NCBI GenBank assembly: GCA_903863905.1
Contig: CAIPDT010000011.1
Coordinates: 1-36,588, forward strand
Reading direction: 5' to 3'
DNA from: an uncultured Methylococcaceae bacterium
Lineage (GTDB): Bacteria; Pseudomonadota; Gammaproteobacteria; Methylococcales; Methylomonadaceae
DNA length: 36,588 nucleotides
Part shown: positions 1-9,064 of the stretch, piece by piece
Layout: the number at the start of each line of letters is the position of its first letter
Numbering within the stretch: the first letter of the stretch is position 1
The notes under the pieces: model-generated
Databases searched by the model: none
Told to the model about the DNA's origin: nothing
The model's input: only the letters and a program-made list of their open reading frames with translations
Made by a program: the position numbers and the translations under genes

Positions 1-641
1 ACGCAGTCAACTTAAGTCTCGTAACAGCAAGTGCCAACGGGTTTAACATTACCATTACAGGCAATCAAACTACTTTAACGGGTTCTTCAAAGGCAGATTT
101 GATTACCGGTGGGATTGGTGGTGACATCTTGCTTGGTGGTGCTGGCAATGACAAATTAACGGGTGGAAAAGGTGCTGATATTTTAACAGGTGGCGCAGGA
201 TCAGATACCTTCAAATTTGCAAAAGGTGACAGTGGTCTATTAAGCACCAACCACGACACTATTTCTGACTTCGGTAAAGGTCTTGTAGGTACGGGCGATT
301 TGATTGACTATACGGCTAACTTAACCAAAGGTGGCAGTAGTGCCGCTGCAACGAATTCTCAAGCCTCGATTAATGCCACAACAGGTGTTGCTACTTTTGC
401 AGCAGGATCGGGTACCACATTAGCAGATGCCTTAGGTGATATCACAGCTCGAATGACTGCAGCAGGTGATACTGCCGGTGAATTTGCCTTCTTTAAGGTT
501 AATAACACGGGCGATGAATATTTATTTATTTCAAACGGTGTTGCTGGTGCCGGCGCTGGTGATGAATTAATTCAATTGACGGGCCTTACCTCTGTTAACA
601 CTATTAATTTAACAGCAGGTAATCTAACGATTACTTCTTAA
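1..641 (+). CDS. RTX-repeat type I secreted protein, C-terminal part (5' end outside window)
   Basis: The frame is open from the first bases of the window (first full codon at base 3) to the TAA at 639-641, so this is the tail of a larger gene; the first in-window start-like codon, a TTG at 99, is internal. The visible part has glycine/aspartate nonapeptide repeats (GGIGGDILLGGAGNDKLTGG and onward) that form calcium-binding beta-rolls in RTX proteins. A Ser/Thr/Ala-rich region follows, then a tail with FISNGVAGAGAGDELIQLTG and a hydrophobic/Thr-rich end without cysteine, as in C-terminal type I secretion signals of surface proteins. Likely exported by an ABC/TolC-type machine as a surface-layer or adhesin-like protein. 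The N-terminal function cannot be seen. A strong terminator follows. Confidence 0.8.
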   Translation, partial: AVNLSLVTASANGFNITITGNQTTLTGSSKADLITGGIGGDILLGGAGNDKLTGGKGADILTGGAGSDTFKFAKGDSGLLSTNHDTISDFGKGLVGTGDLIDYTANLTKGGSSAAATNSQASINATTGVATFAAGSGTTLADALGDITARMTAAGDTAGEFAFFKVNNTGDEYLFISNGVAGAGAGDELIQLTGLTSVNTINLTAGNLTITS

Positions 642-698
642 TACCACTGGGCAATATAAGTTGTTGACTATCTTCATTGATACAACAATTTAATGAGT

Positions 699-733
699 AA
701 AAAAGAAGGGGGCTTACGCCCCCTTCTTTTTGT
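699..733 (+). terminator. Rho-independent terminator of the RTX gene
   Basis: A perfect 13-bp stem (701-713 with 718-730, arm AAAAGAAGGGGGC) has a TTAC tetraloop and continues into a T-tract. It lies about 60 bases after the RTX stop. The A-run before the stem also makes it usable from the other side, and rhlE converges on it. Confidence 0.9.
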
Positions 734-855
734 CTATCCAAAACATATTAATAGCTGACACAAACAAATTTTTATATCCGAACCATTAAAATAAATTAAC
801 AAAACTTGTTAACTCGTCTTCATATCAAATCGATATTTATTCCAGCACAATTAAC

Positions 856-2121
856 TTATCGACTTGCCGATACATTTATCTTGTTTTTAGCAGGATTCTT
901 TTTAGCCCCAGTATTTTTAACAATTGTATTTCTAGGTGGCCTTGGTGCACGAGGCGCTTCTACAGGCATCGGTGGTGCAATAGCAGACGCCTCATAACCA
1001 ACGACTTGATCACGTTGAATAACCCCGCCCATCAACTTTTCAATCACCCGCAAAGCCCCAACCTCATCATGTGACACCAACGATATGGCCTGCCCTTCTT
1101 CCCCCGCTCGACCCGTACGGCCAATTCTATGCACATAGTCCGCTGGAGCACGTGGCAATTCATAATTAACTACATAGGGTAATAAGGCAATATCAATCCC
1201 TCGCGCCGCCACATCCGTTGCCACCAACACCCGAATGGTTCCGGCTTTAAAACCCGACAAGGCAGTTGTTCTAGCGCCTTGACTTTTATTACCATGAATA
1301 GCTGCAGCATGAATATCAATTTTATTAAGCTTTTCTGTCAAGCGATTCGCGCCATGCTTAGTGCTGGTAAACACTAACACTTGTTGCCAACTCTCGGTTT
1401 TAATTAAATGACACAACAAATCAGCTTTACTGGCTTTATTACATAAATACGCAATCTGTTTAACCGTTTCTGCAGCTGTATTGCGCGGCGCCACTTCAAT
1501 TTTAATAGGATTAGTCAGCAGACCTGTTGTAAGTTTACGAATTTCATCAGAAAAGGTCGCTGAAAATAATAAGTTTTGGCGCTTCTTAGGTAACAACGCA
1601 ATTATTTTACGAATATCACGAATAAACCCCATATCCAACATGCGATCCGCTTCATCTAATACCAATGTTTCTACTTTATCTAATTTAACTGCATTTTGAT
1701 TCACTAAATCAAGCAAGCGCCCAGGTGTAGCAACCAAAATATCCGCCCCCCCCCTTAAACGCATCATCTGCGGATTTATTTTTACACCCCCAAAGACCAC
1801 CTCGGTTTTAAGTTTAGGATGTAAATGGGCACCATATTGTGCAACTGACTCACCCACCTGAGCCGCTAACTCACGCGTAGGCGTTAGTATTAACACCCGA
1901 ATAGGTCTATTTGCACCATAACTCCGCTGAGATAATCGATGTAATAAAGGCAAGGCAAAACCCGCCGTTTTTCCCGTTCCAGTTTGTGCGGCAGCGAGTA
2001 AATCATGCCCATCTAAAACCGCGGGAATAGCTTGTATCTGTATTGGTGATGGCGTAGCGTATCCCGCTTCAGCAATCGCTTGTAAAAGGGGGGCCGATAA
2101 GCCGAGTTTTGAAAATGGCAT
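856..2121 (-). CDS. rhlE: ATP-dependent DEAD-box RNA helicase, RhlE type
   Basis: A 421-residue DEAD-box helicase that would unwind RNA duplexes in ribosome assembly or RNA turnover in the cytoplasm. Motifs appear in order: Q-motif glutamine near residue 28, Walker A AQTGTGKT at 45-52, PTRELAAQ near 81, ATPGR near 131, DEAD at 156-159, SAT near 188, and [10 protein letters not shown] in the second RecA-like domain. The last 40 or so residues are Pro/Lys/Arg/Asn-rich, the usual basic RNA-binding tail of RhlE. The ATG at 2119-2121 starts directly at the family-typical PFSKLGLS. It stands alone, converging on the RTX gene. The RhlE rather than SrmB or DbpA assignment rests on length and the short basic tail. 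Confidence 0.9.
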   Translation of the reverse strand: MPFSKLGLSAPLLQAIAEAGYATPSPIQIQAIPAVLDGHDLLAAAQTGTGKTAGFALPLLHRLSQRSYGANRPIRVLILTPTRELAAQVGESVAQYGAHLHPKLKTEVVFGGVKINPQMMRLRGGADILVATPGRLLDLVNQNAVKLDKVETLVLDEADRMLDMGFIRDIRKIIALLPKKRQNLLFSATFSDEIRKLTTGLLTNPIKIEVAPRNTAAETVKQIAYLCNKASKADLLCHLIKTESWQQVLVFTSTKHGANRLTEKLNKIDIHAAAIHGNKSQGARTTALSGFKAGTIRVLVATDVAARGIDIALLPYVVNYELPRAPADYVHRIGRTGRAGEEGQAISLVSHDEVGALRVIEKLMGGVIQRDQVVGYEASAIAPPMPVEAPRAPRPPRNTIVKNTGAKKNPAKNKINVSASR

Positions 2122-2582
2122 GATATTGATCTCAATTGATGGCTGCGATTAATGAACATAAACGTTGCAGCAAGATATGAAAATGATGTGAAACTGATTG
2201 TAAACAAGCAGATAACGATAATACGATGTCACAAGTCTTATGATAATGTGATCGTTAGATAGAAAAATACACCCACGTCCTAAAATACAACGTTATCATC
2301 AGTGAAAATCGACACCTAAGCATCAATATTTGTATTTAATAAGTTAAGACATGATACCATGAAGCACAGTAGGACTATAAAATTATCACATCAATTTTGT
2401 ATACCCAATGTGGTAATAATTTTATTGATATTCTAATTTTATTACGTTACGATAAATCCCTAATTAATTTTTATTAATAGCAAGAAAATTAAATAATACT
2501 AGTAATAGTATTATTCAAAACTTGAGAAAATTAATAATATCTGTCTACTCTTTATTTTCCGGATCAAGTACAAAAATATACA
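2122..2582. other. 461-bp AT-rich intergenic region
   Basis: This lies between the divergent rhlE and phosphatase genes and must hold both promoters. It is very AT-rich. I see no credible gene; a short open frame on the minus strand near the rhlE end lacks any coding signature. The one clear structure is the perfect palindrome at 2492-2515. Confidence 0.6.
2492..2515. repeat. Perfect 10-bp inverted repeat upstream of the phosphatase gene
   Basis: AATAATACTA (2492-2501) and its exact complement TAGTATTATT (2506-2515) flank a GTAA centre, 67 bases before the GTG start of the phosphatase gene. No T-tract follows, so a terminator is unlikely. It could be an operator or a 5'-leader hairpin. In such AT-rich DNA a chance palindrome is possible. 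Confidence 0.4.
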
Positions 2583-3368
2583 GTGAAAAGTCTACTGAAA
2601 AAACTTTTTAAATCCTCTCCAGTTGTTCCACAGGATCCAGCGACATTACCAGACAACCACAGAATTTATTGTATTGGTGATATTCATGGTAGAGTCGATT
2701 TATTAAAACAATTGCACGATAAAATAAAGTTAGATAGCGATACGTTTAGTGGCCACAAAACAATCATTTATTTGGGTGATTATATTGATAGAGGACCTGA
2801 TTCTAAACGCGTCATAGATTGTATCCTAAACGAAAAATTAACAGATTTTACAGAAGTTTTTTTGCTAGGTAATCATGAGCAAGTTTTGTTACAATTTGTA
2901 TTAAGTGAAGACCCTTCTATTGCAAATGACTGGTTTAAATTTGGCGGCTTATCGACTCTCGCTAGTTATGGTGTAGAAATTAGAGGCATACCAACACTCA
3001 AAGATTTATCTCGATTACGTACTGAATTTACTGAAAAACTACCCAACACACATTTTGAGTTTTTCAAGGATCTAACCTTAAGTTTCGAATGTGGCGATTA
3101 TTTTTTTGCACACGCAGGTATAAATCCTAAGATCAATTTATCCAATCAAAGACCAGAAGATTTACTTTGGATACGTGAAGATTTTATAAATAGTACGTTA
3201 TTTCACAAAAAAATTATCGTTCATGGGCACACCGTTACCAGTGAACCAGAACAGTTGTTCAATCGAATTGGTATTGATACCGGTGCTTATAGTACTGGAA
3301 GACTAACCTGTGCAGTATTTGAAGAAACAGAATGTCGTTTTCTACAAACTAAAAACAATTTCTTATAA
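2583..3368 (+). CDS. PP1-like serine/threonine protein phosphatase (metallophosphoesterase)
   Basis: A 261-residue calcineurin-like phosphoesterase with the dinuclear-metal signature of bacterial PPP phosphatases: GDIHGR at 32-37, GDYIDRG at 65-71, GNHE at 96-99, HAGI near 176 and HGHT near 214. These motifs match PrpA/PrpB-like enzymes that dephosphorylate Ser/Thr or Tyr residues, although some relatives act on diadenosine tetraphosphate. The start is the GTG at 2583, followed by a short basic lead (KSLLKKLFKSS) before the catalytic core. It reads in the same direction as the WecA-like gene 131 bases downstream, so a link with envelope polysaccharide control is conceivable but only inferred. 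No cognate kinase is adjacent. Confidence 0.8.
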   Translation: MKSLLKKLFKSSPVVPQDPATLPDNHRIYCIGDIHGRVDLLKQLHDKIKLDSDTFSGHKTIIYLGDYIDRGPDSKRVIDCILNEKLTDFTEVFLLGNHEQVLLQFVLSEDPSIANDWFKFGGLSTLASYGVEIRGIPTLKDLSRLRTEFTEKLPNTHFEFFKDLTLSFECGDYFFAHAGINPKINLSNQRPEDLLWIREDFINSTLFHKKIIVHGHTVTSEPEQLFNRIGIDTGAYSTGRLTCAVFEETECRFLQTKNNFL

Positions 3369-3499
3369 AATTATTTTAAAATTTTAACCTAAATAACTTT
3401 ATAACTGAGTGTGACTTAAATTTTTAAACACCAATAACTCACGATAGTTTAATTAATTTCACTCATATTTCTACTTACCTTTTTACTGAGTCATCAATT

Positions 3500-4528
3500 A
3501 TGTTATTTGGTTTATTTTTTCTTCCACTAATCGCCACCATTATTTTAATATTAGCCATATTTCCCTATGCTATCAAGTTTGGCTTTATTGATCATCCTAG
3601 CGCTAGAAAAAAACACGATAAACCAACCCCACCTATTGGTGGCCTAGCTATATTTTTAGGTACCTTGCTGACCCTAAGCATTTATGACATACAAATGCCT
3701 CACCAAGGTGCTTTTATTCTTGCACTTACCTTACTCGTTGTTGTGGGTGCAATTGATGATTACAGAGAACTTAACGTGAAACTCAGACTCGCTGCCCAAA
3801 TTTGCGCAGGCCTTATCATGACTGAGTTTGCTGATATTAAAATAAATGATATGGGTGATTTACTAGGATATGGGACCCTACATTTAGGACACTATTCAAC
3901 TGCTCTTACCGTATTTGCAGTGGTTGGAGGAATTAATGCTTTTAATATGATTGATGGAATTGATGGCCTTTCCAGCAGCTCTTCGCTTATCTCTATTGGT
4001 TTAGTCGCGTTACTTGCATTTGCTTTCAATAACCCATTATTATTAAACTTAAGCATCATCTTTATGGGTGCCATTATTGCTTTCTTATTATTTAACTTGC
4101 GAATCTTTGGACGAAGTAAAGGCCTTATCTTCTTAGGAGATTCTGGTAGTACGCTTTTAGGCTTCACAATATGCTGGCTGATTATACAAGGCTCACAACA
4201 TCCTAATCCTATCATGACCCCTACTCTAGTTTTATGGGTCATAGCACTTCCTTTATATGATTCAATCTGTATCATGATGCGACGTATACACAAAGGTAAG
4301 TCCCCTTTTGCACCCGATCGTGAACATTTACATCATGTACTCCCTATGAAAGGCTTTAGTATTAATGAAACCTTATTAATTATCCTAGCATCCTCTTTAT
4401 TACTCGCAGGCACAGCCATTGTTTCAAGTGTCATTTTTAAAGTGGCTGATAATATATTATTTTTCGCTTTCTTAATTTGCTTTGCTTCATTTTATGCGTT
4501 TATGCATAACACAATAGAAAAAGATTAA
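3500..4528 (+). CDS. WecA-like undecaprenyl-phosphate glycosyl-1-phosphate transferase (MraY/WecA family)
   Basis: A 342-residue polytopic membrane protein of the polyprenyl-phosphate HexNAc-1-phosphate transferase family. Signature segments are the PTPPIGG loop near residue 45, the DD of AIDDYREL near 90, the catalytic NAFNMIDGIDGL near 150, FLGDSGS near 214 and the cytosolic REHLHH loop near 277 that marks the WecA branch rather than MraY. About ten hydrophobic helices are visible. Such enzymes load GlcNAc-1-P (or a related sugar) on undecaprenyl phosphate to start O-antigen, common antigen or exopolysaccharide synthesis. No glycosyltransferase cluster surrounds it. The donor sugar cannot be told from sequence alone, so no gene symbol is assigned. 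Confidence 0.85.
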   Translation: MLFGLFFLPLIATIILILAIFPYAIKFGFIDHPSARKKHDKPTPPIGGLAIFLGTLLTLSIYDIQMPHQGAFILALTLLVVVGAIDDYRELNVKLRLAAQICAGLIMTEFADIKINDMGDLLGYGTLHLGHYSTALTVFAVVGGINAFNMIDGIDGLSSSSSLISIGLVALLAFAFNNPLLLNLSIIFMGAIIAFLLFNLRIFGRSKGLIFLGDSGSTLLGFTICWLIIQGSQHPNPIMTPTLVLWVIALPLYDSICIMMRRIHKGKSPFAPDREHLHHVLPMKGFSINETLLIILASSLLLAGTAIVSSVIFKVADNILFFAFLICFASFYAFMHNTIEKD

Positions 4529-4535
4529 AAGACCA

Positions 4536-5327
4536 TTAACTCCATAATAGCTTAATTGCCATCACAAATAATAAGATAGAAAAATATCGCTTAAGTTTTT
4601 TGGCGGGTAATTTATAGGCTAATTTTGCACCTAAAGGTGCCGTTAAGACACTTGATAATCCAGTGCCTATAAACACAGGTATATACACATAGCCTAAACT
4701 CCACTCAGGAAGAGTTGGAGTCTGCCTACCCATCAATATATAACTAAGTGTGCCAGTTAAAGCAATTGGCAATCCACAGGCACTTGAAACGGCAACCGCA
4801 TTTCTCATTAACATCCGCCCTTTAACCAAATAAGGCACCGTGATTGTACCGCCGCCAATTCCCACAATAGCAGAAACAGATCCTATAAGAATCGCCACAC
4901 TAGAATCGACTATCCTAGACTGATTTATTGAAGTCTCTTTAGGTGCAACTTGTAAAGCCATTTGCAGACCCACATACACTAAAAACACCACTAATAGCAT
5001 TCTTAATGAATCCGCACTGATATATTGAGCAAGCATTGCTCCTACCCCAGTACCTAACATAATACCGGGACTCAATCTCACTACTTTGGACCAAATAACA
5101 GAACCTAAACGATGATGAGCAATAATGGATGAAATAGATGTTAGCGAAATAACCGCTAAAGAAGTCGCTACCGCCATTAACATAATCAATTCACTTGGAA
5201 AAGCGAGGTTCTTAAAGACAATCGCTAATACAGGCACAATGACTAATCCTCCCCCTATACCGAATAACCCTGCTAATACACCTGACACCATTCCTAATAC
5301 AATACTTATCCAAAAAATATCCAACAT
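4536..5327 (-). CDS. TauE/SafE-family (TSUP) membrane permease
   Basis: A 263-residue integral membrane protein with about eight hydrophobic segments and the duplicated glycine-rich signature of the TauE/SafE family: GLFGIGGGLVIVPVL near residue 22 in the first half and VGIGGGTITVPYL near 155 in the second. Family members move sulfite, sulfoacetate or other organosulfur anions across the inner membrane, and many have unknown substrates. It stands alone, converging on the WecA-like gene with only 7 bases between the two stops. No sulfur-oxidation gene is near, so the substrate is unassigned. Confidence 0.85.
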   Translation of the reverse strand: MLDIFWISIVLGMVSGVLAGLFGIGGGLVIVPVLAIVFKNLAFPSELIMLMAVATSLAVISLTSISSIIAHHRLGSVIWSKVVRLSPGIMLGTGVGAMLAQYISADSLRMLLVVFLVYVGLQMALQVAPKETSINQSRIVDSSVAILIGSVSAIVGIGGGTITVPYLVKGRMLMRNAVAVSSACGLPIALTGTLSYILMGRQTPTLPEWSLGYVYIPVFIGTGLSSVLTAPLGAKLAYKLPAKKLKRYFSILLFVMAIKLLWS

Positions 5328-5665
5328 ACCTTCTCCAATAAAAACCTACCCACTGAATTATAAAGCTTTAACTCAGCACTCATTTAACATAACTTACAGA
5401 GTGTTCACATAAACACATCTCAAATCAAAATTCCCCTGATGAGTTGTTACTATCGCTAATCCCCCCACAATTATTTCATCACGCAAGAATTACCCTCTTA
5501 TGCTATTCTAAGACCAATTTAGGGATGAGCACGATATAACTAGATCAAGTTAATGCTTCAACCAACCCAACACGAAAAGTATGTGAGCTCAAAGTTGCTC
5601 AAATTAATCATGCACGTTACTTAGCTCGTTTTTTTCAACCCTTTTTCATTCCCAATAAATAATTA
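5328..5665. other. 338-bp intergenic region before cca
   Basis: This separates the divergent TauE/SafE and cca genes. A 40-codon open stretch (5540-5662) reads up to the cca start but has no ATG, GTG or TTG, so it is not called as a gene. It may be a remnant or chance. No clear terminator, repeat or strong consensus promoter is seen. Confidence 0.5.
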
Positions 5666-6898
5666 ATGAAATCATATCTTGTAGGCGGTGCTGTTCGAGA
5701 TCAACTATTAGGTCTCCCTATTACAGAAAGAGACTGGGTTGTCTTAGGTGAGACCCCCGATTCTATGCTTAGCCAAGGCTTTCGACAGGTTGGAAAAGAT
5801 TTCCCCGTATTTTTACACCCTAAAAGCCAAGAAGAATATGCGCTTGCCAGAACCGAAAGAAAAACGGCCCCCGGCTATACTGGCTTTATCCTTCACGCTA
5901 CCCCAGAAGTCACTTTAGAAGAAGATTTATTACGTCGTGATTTAACGATAAACGCGATTGCCATGGCACCTGATGGTCAACTGATTGATCCTTTCGGCGG
6001 TCAACAAGATCTAAACAACAGAGTTTTCAGACATATTTCTCCGGCATTTTCTGAAGATCCGGTCCGTATTTTACGTATCGCACGGTTTGCAGCCCGATTT
6101 AAGCATTTAGGATTTACTATTGCAAAAGAAACCCAAGCTTTAATGGCAGACATGGTAAAAAGTGGCGAAGTAGATGCCTTAGTGCCTGAAAGAATCTGGG
6201 CAGAACTCTTTAAAGCCCTCAAAGAACCGTCTCCTGCGGCTTTTTTTCATACCTTAAGAGCATGCAATGCCCTTGAACGAATCATCCCTGAAATTAACGC
6301 GTTGTTTGGTGTTCCTCAACCCGAGAAATATCATCCTGAAATTGACACGGGAATCCATAGCTTACTTTGTATAGATCAAGCAACGATATTATCAAATACA
6401 CCCGAAATTAGATTTGCCGCCTTAACCCATGATTTAGGTAAAGCATTAAGCCCTAAAGAAAATTGGCCTAGTCATCATGGGCATGAAAAAAATGGCCTCC
6501 CCATTCTTCAAAGTTTATGTGAGCGCCTACGTGTTCCCAATACTTTTAAAAAGTTGGCACTTCACGTGATGGAATATCATACTCATTGTCATAAAGCCTT
6601 TGAATTAAAACCCTCTACCCTCGTTGATCTATTAACGCACTTAGACGCCTTCAAACCGAATAGTAATCTCCCTGCCTTTGTTTTAGCCTGTGAAGCGGAT
6701 GCTAAAGGTCGCACGGGGCTTGAACATATTCCTTATTTACAAGCAAACTTTCTGTTACAAATAGCCACGGTAGCCTCTTCAATAGATACGTCAGCAATTC
6801 TAAGTAGTTCCTTAAAGGGTGCCGATATTAGTATAGCTATTCGAAATTTAAGAATTAAAGCCGTTACAGAGGTTATCAATCACTACAAACCCATGTAA
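5666..6898 (+). CDS. cca: Multifunctional CCA tRNA nucleotidyltransferase / phosphohydrolase
   Basis: Adds or repairs the 3' CCA end of tRNAs using CTP and ATP without a template. The 410-residue protein starts with the class II nucleotidyltransferase signature (YLVGGAVRDQLLG at 4-16, then ERDWVVLG with metal-binding acidic residues) and has RRDLTINAIA near 96 and the base-recognition segment EDPVRILRIARFAARF near 130. The C-terminal half carries an HD-type phosphohydrolase domain (ALTHDLGKA near 253, then HHGHE), giving the phosphatase and phosphodiesterase activities known for the E. coli enzyme. Length matches the long gammaproteobacterial form. yajQ follows 34 bases later on the same strand. 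Confidence 0.95.
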   Translation: MKSYLVGGAVRDQLLGLPITERDWVVLGETPDSMLSQGFRQVGKDFPVFLHPKSQEEYALARTERKTAPGYTGFILHATPEVTLEEDLLRRDLTINAIAMAPDGQLIDPFGGQQDLNNRVFRHISPAFSEDPVRILRIARFAARFKHLGFTIAKETQALMADMVKSGEVDALVPERIWAELFKALKEPSPAAFFHTLRACNALERIIPEINALFGVPQPEKYHPEIDTGIHSLLCIDQATILSNTPEIRFAALTHDLGKALSPKENWPSHHGHEKNGLPILQSLCERLRVPNTFKKLALHVMEYHTHCHKAFELKPSTLVDLLTHLDAFKPNSNLPAFVLACEADAKGRTGLEHIPYLQANFLLQIATVASSIDTSAILSSSLKGADISIAIRNLRIKAVTEVINHYKPM

Positions 6899-6932
6899 AA
6901 TAGCATCATTTAACTAAATCCAATTTTAACGT

Positions 6933-7415
6933 ATGCCTTCATTTGATATTATTTCAGAATTCGACACGCACGAAGTAAAAAATGCGATTGATCAAGCCAC
7001 TAAAGAAGTCACGACTCGTTTTGACTTTAAAGGCACCAATTCCAGCTTTGAACTCACTGATGATAATTTAGTGATGACGTCAGAATCCACCTTTCAATTA
7101 CAACAAATGTTTAGTGTTGTGTGTTCAAAACTCAGCAGACGAGGGGTTGACGTGGGCTGTATGGAAGTAGGTGAACCCAAAGGCAGTGGAAAACTAATGC
7201 GTCAAGAGATCACGCTTAAACAAGGCTTGGATTCTACTCTGGCCAAAAAGATCGTCAAATTAATTAAAGACAAAAAACTCAAAGTACAAGCGGCCATTCA
7301 AGGTGATAAAGTTCGCGTTACCGGAAAGAAACGTGATGACCTTCAAGAAGTTATTCAAATGCTTCGCGATGAAAAACTTGAAATGCCTCTACAATATGAA
7401 AACTTTAGGGATTAA
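6933..7415 (+). CDS. yajQ: YajQ-family nucleotide-binding protein
   Basis: A 160-residue protein that fits the UPF0234/YajQ family end to end: MPSFDIISEFD start, EVKNAIDQATKEV, RFDFKGT, EITLKQGLD and the closing LQYENFRD. Family members bind nucleotides and RNA, and some homologues in Xanthomonas and Pseudomonas bind cyclic di-GMP and modulate transcription factors. It lies 34 bases after cca and probably shares its transcript. Its stop overlaps the stop of the convergent CPBP gene by 4 bases. Confidence 0.93.
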   Translation: MPSFDIISEFDTHEVKNAIDQATKEVTTRFDFKGTNSSFELTDDNLVMTSESTFQLQQMFSVVCSKLSRRGVDVGCMEVGEPKGSGKLMRQEITLKQGLDSTLAKKIVKLIKDKKLKVQAAIQGDKVRVTGKKRDDLQEVIQMLRDEKLEMPLQYENFRD

Positions 7416-8293
7416 TGTTTAGTTTTGTTTATATACTGATAAGCAAAATAACCTATCAGAATCAATGTTAACCACACTGAAACGAAAGGCCCAATAACAC
7501 CGTCATAATGGCTGACCAAATAGTGATACTGAACATTAAAATCCGTATTAAAGAGCTTTTTACTCATTTTAATTTGCCAGACCCAACTGGTATGACAACC
7601 TATACATAAGCCTAAGCTAACGTCGACTTGAGTCCTTAACACACCTAAAAAAACCCCTACCATTAATAAAGCCATAAAGGCGCTAAAATGCTGGGGATCG
7701 ACGACATTATTAAAAGCCTCACCCAGCAATTGAAAACCGGTCCATAAAGTCACATCTTGCATAACAGGATTGGTCTTAGCACTTAAAAAGTGTAACCCAG
7801 CGTAATAAATAGACGTCAATAAAATGGCGATAAGTACAGGTAATTTTTTCTTTAACCCTACCAAGACAATCCCTCTAAATAACGACTCTTCGATAACAGA
7901 AATTAACAAGGCCACACCTAAAGTTATAGCCATATATTTAGCTAATAACCCAACAGTCCAATGCTGTGTTTCATCAATAACGTTAACATCTAAAACAAAC
8001 AACACGCCAAAAACTGGCAATAACACCAAAAGACCTAAGCCAAACCCTTGAAGTAATTGTTTAAAAAATTGTCCCCGTGGCGCAAAACCTAACTCTGCTT
8101 TATTAATCCTTAAATAAGCCATAAAAGGAAAAATACTCAGTAATAAAAACACTTGTGTCACTCGGGTGATGATTTGTCTAAACTCACTCGCATCGCCCAA
8201 ACCTATCACCACACCATACGCAATGACGGCCGATAATGATAAAGCCATCAACAGTACTAAAAAAGGCACTAGGCAATAAAAAACATAACGCAT
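7412..8293 (-). CDS. CPBP-family intramembrane metalloprotease
   Basis: A 293-residue membrane protein with about eight hydrophobic helices. It carries the CPBP/CAAX-protease motifs: the EExxxR box in VIEESLFRG near residue 135, the second motif histidine in YYAGLHFLS near 165, and a third with CIGCHTSW near 235. Relatives are intramembrane endopeptidases related to Rce1 and to bacteriocin-immunity proteins, but the bacterial substrates are mostly unknown. Its ATG (8291-8293) shares a base with the TAA of rsmE, so translation is likely coupled and it is the last gene of the bioA-rsmE-CPBP run. Function beyond family is not known. Confidence 0.85.
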   Translation of the reverse strand: MRYVFYCLVPFLVLLMALSLSAVIAYGVVIGLGDASEFRQIITRVTQVFLLLSIFPFMAYLRINKAELGFAPRGQFFKQLLQGFGLGLLVLLPVFGVLFVLDVNVIDETQHWTVGLLAKYMAITLGVALLISVIEESLFRGIVLVGLKKKLPVLIAILLTSIYYAGLHFLSAKTNPVMQDVTLWTGFQLLGEAFNNVVDPQHFSAFMALLMVGVFLGVLRTQVDVSLGLCIGCHTSWVWQIKMSKKLFNTDFNVQYHYLVSHYDGVIGPFVSVWLTLILIGYFAYQYINKTKH

Positions 8294-9063
8294 TAGACAA
8301 TCTCTCTAACTATAGTTGAACTTGGGGCCTCTACAATTCCAAAATCACCCCATAAAACTTGTACCGCCGCCAAAGCCGCTAAGGAAGCTGTTTCAGTTCT
8401 GAGTATTCGTGCACCCATCCGCACCGGAATAAATCCAGCCGCTTTAGCAATATCTCGCTCTACTGCCGAAAACCCACCTTCTGGCCCCGTTAATAAAGTC
8501 ACATGACCCTCAATTGGAGTTAAATCATTTAAGCTTTTATCGGCATAAGGATCTAAGAAAACCTTCAAACCTTTTTGCTGTCCGACCCACTGTGTTAAAT
8601 GCTCAATATTATTCAAGATCGGTAAACAGGTGCGACCACTTTGCTCCGTTGCATGTTGAGCAATCTTTTGCCAATGCAATAAACGCTGCACCTTTTTCTC
8701 ACCCTTAATTTGTACTTGGCAACGCTCGGTGATTAAAGGCGTCATGGCATTAACACCTAATTCAACCGCCTTCTGAACTGAAAAATCCATTCGATCTCCT
8801 CGAGCAATACCTAAGCCGAGGGTCACCTTTAAGTGTGATTCAACACTACGATCTGTCCAAACCGTCATGGTAATCAAAACCGATTTTCGACTCACCTCAT
8901 CTATCTTACCTAAATATTCACCACCCAAGCCATTAAACAAAATAACTTCAGCGCTTTGTCTTAAGCGTAAAACCGTTCTAACATAATGCGCATTGTCTTC
9001 ATCTAGCGCCACCTGTTGCCCAACGGCTAAAGAAAACGACACATATAATCTAGATACTCGCAT
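8293..9063 (-). CDS. rsmE: 16S rRNA (uracil(1498)-N(3))-methyltransferase RsmE
   Basis: Methylates N3 of U1498 in 16S rRNA of the assembled small subunit, using S-adenosylmethionine. The 256-residue protein has an N-terminal PUA-like half (MRVSRLYV, DEDNAHYVRTVLRLR) and a SPOUT/trefoil-knot half with VQKAVELGV near 107, ERCQV, the LLTGPEGGFS loop near 189 and GARILRTETASLAAL near 218, all diagnostic of RsmE. It is packed between bioA (one base upstream) and the CPBP gene (one-base overlap), so the three are probably one transcript. Using SAM ties it loosely to the adjacent metK, ahcY and bioA. Confidence 0.95.
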   Translation of the reverse strand: MRVSRLYVSFSLAVGQQVALDEDNAHYVRTVLRLRQSAEVILFNGLGGEYLGKIDEVSRKSVLITMTVWTDRSVESHLKVTLGLGIARGDRMDFSVQKAVELGVNAMTPLITERCQVQIKGEKKVQRLLHWQKIAQHATEQSGRTCLPILNNIEHLTQWVGQQKGLKVFLDPYADKSLNDLTPIEGHVTLLTGPEGGFSAVERDIAKAAGFIPVRMGARILRTETASLAALAAVQVLWGDFGIVEAPSSTIVREIV

Positions 9064-9064
9064 A

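Noticed and set aside
806-997. Plus-strand frame over the rhlE C-terminus
   Set aside because: It overlaps the tail of rhlE and lacks a ribosome site; the hydrophobic look comes from the complement of Lys/Asn codons.
3892-4293. Long antisense frame inside the WecA-like gene
   Set aside because: A shadow of the opposite strand; the plus-strand protein has all family motifs.
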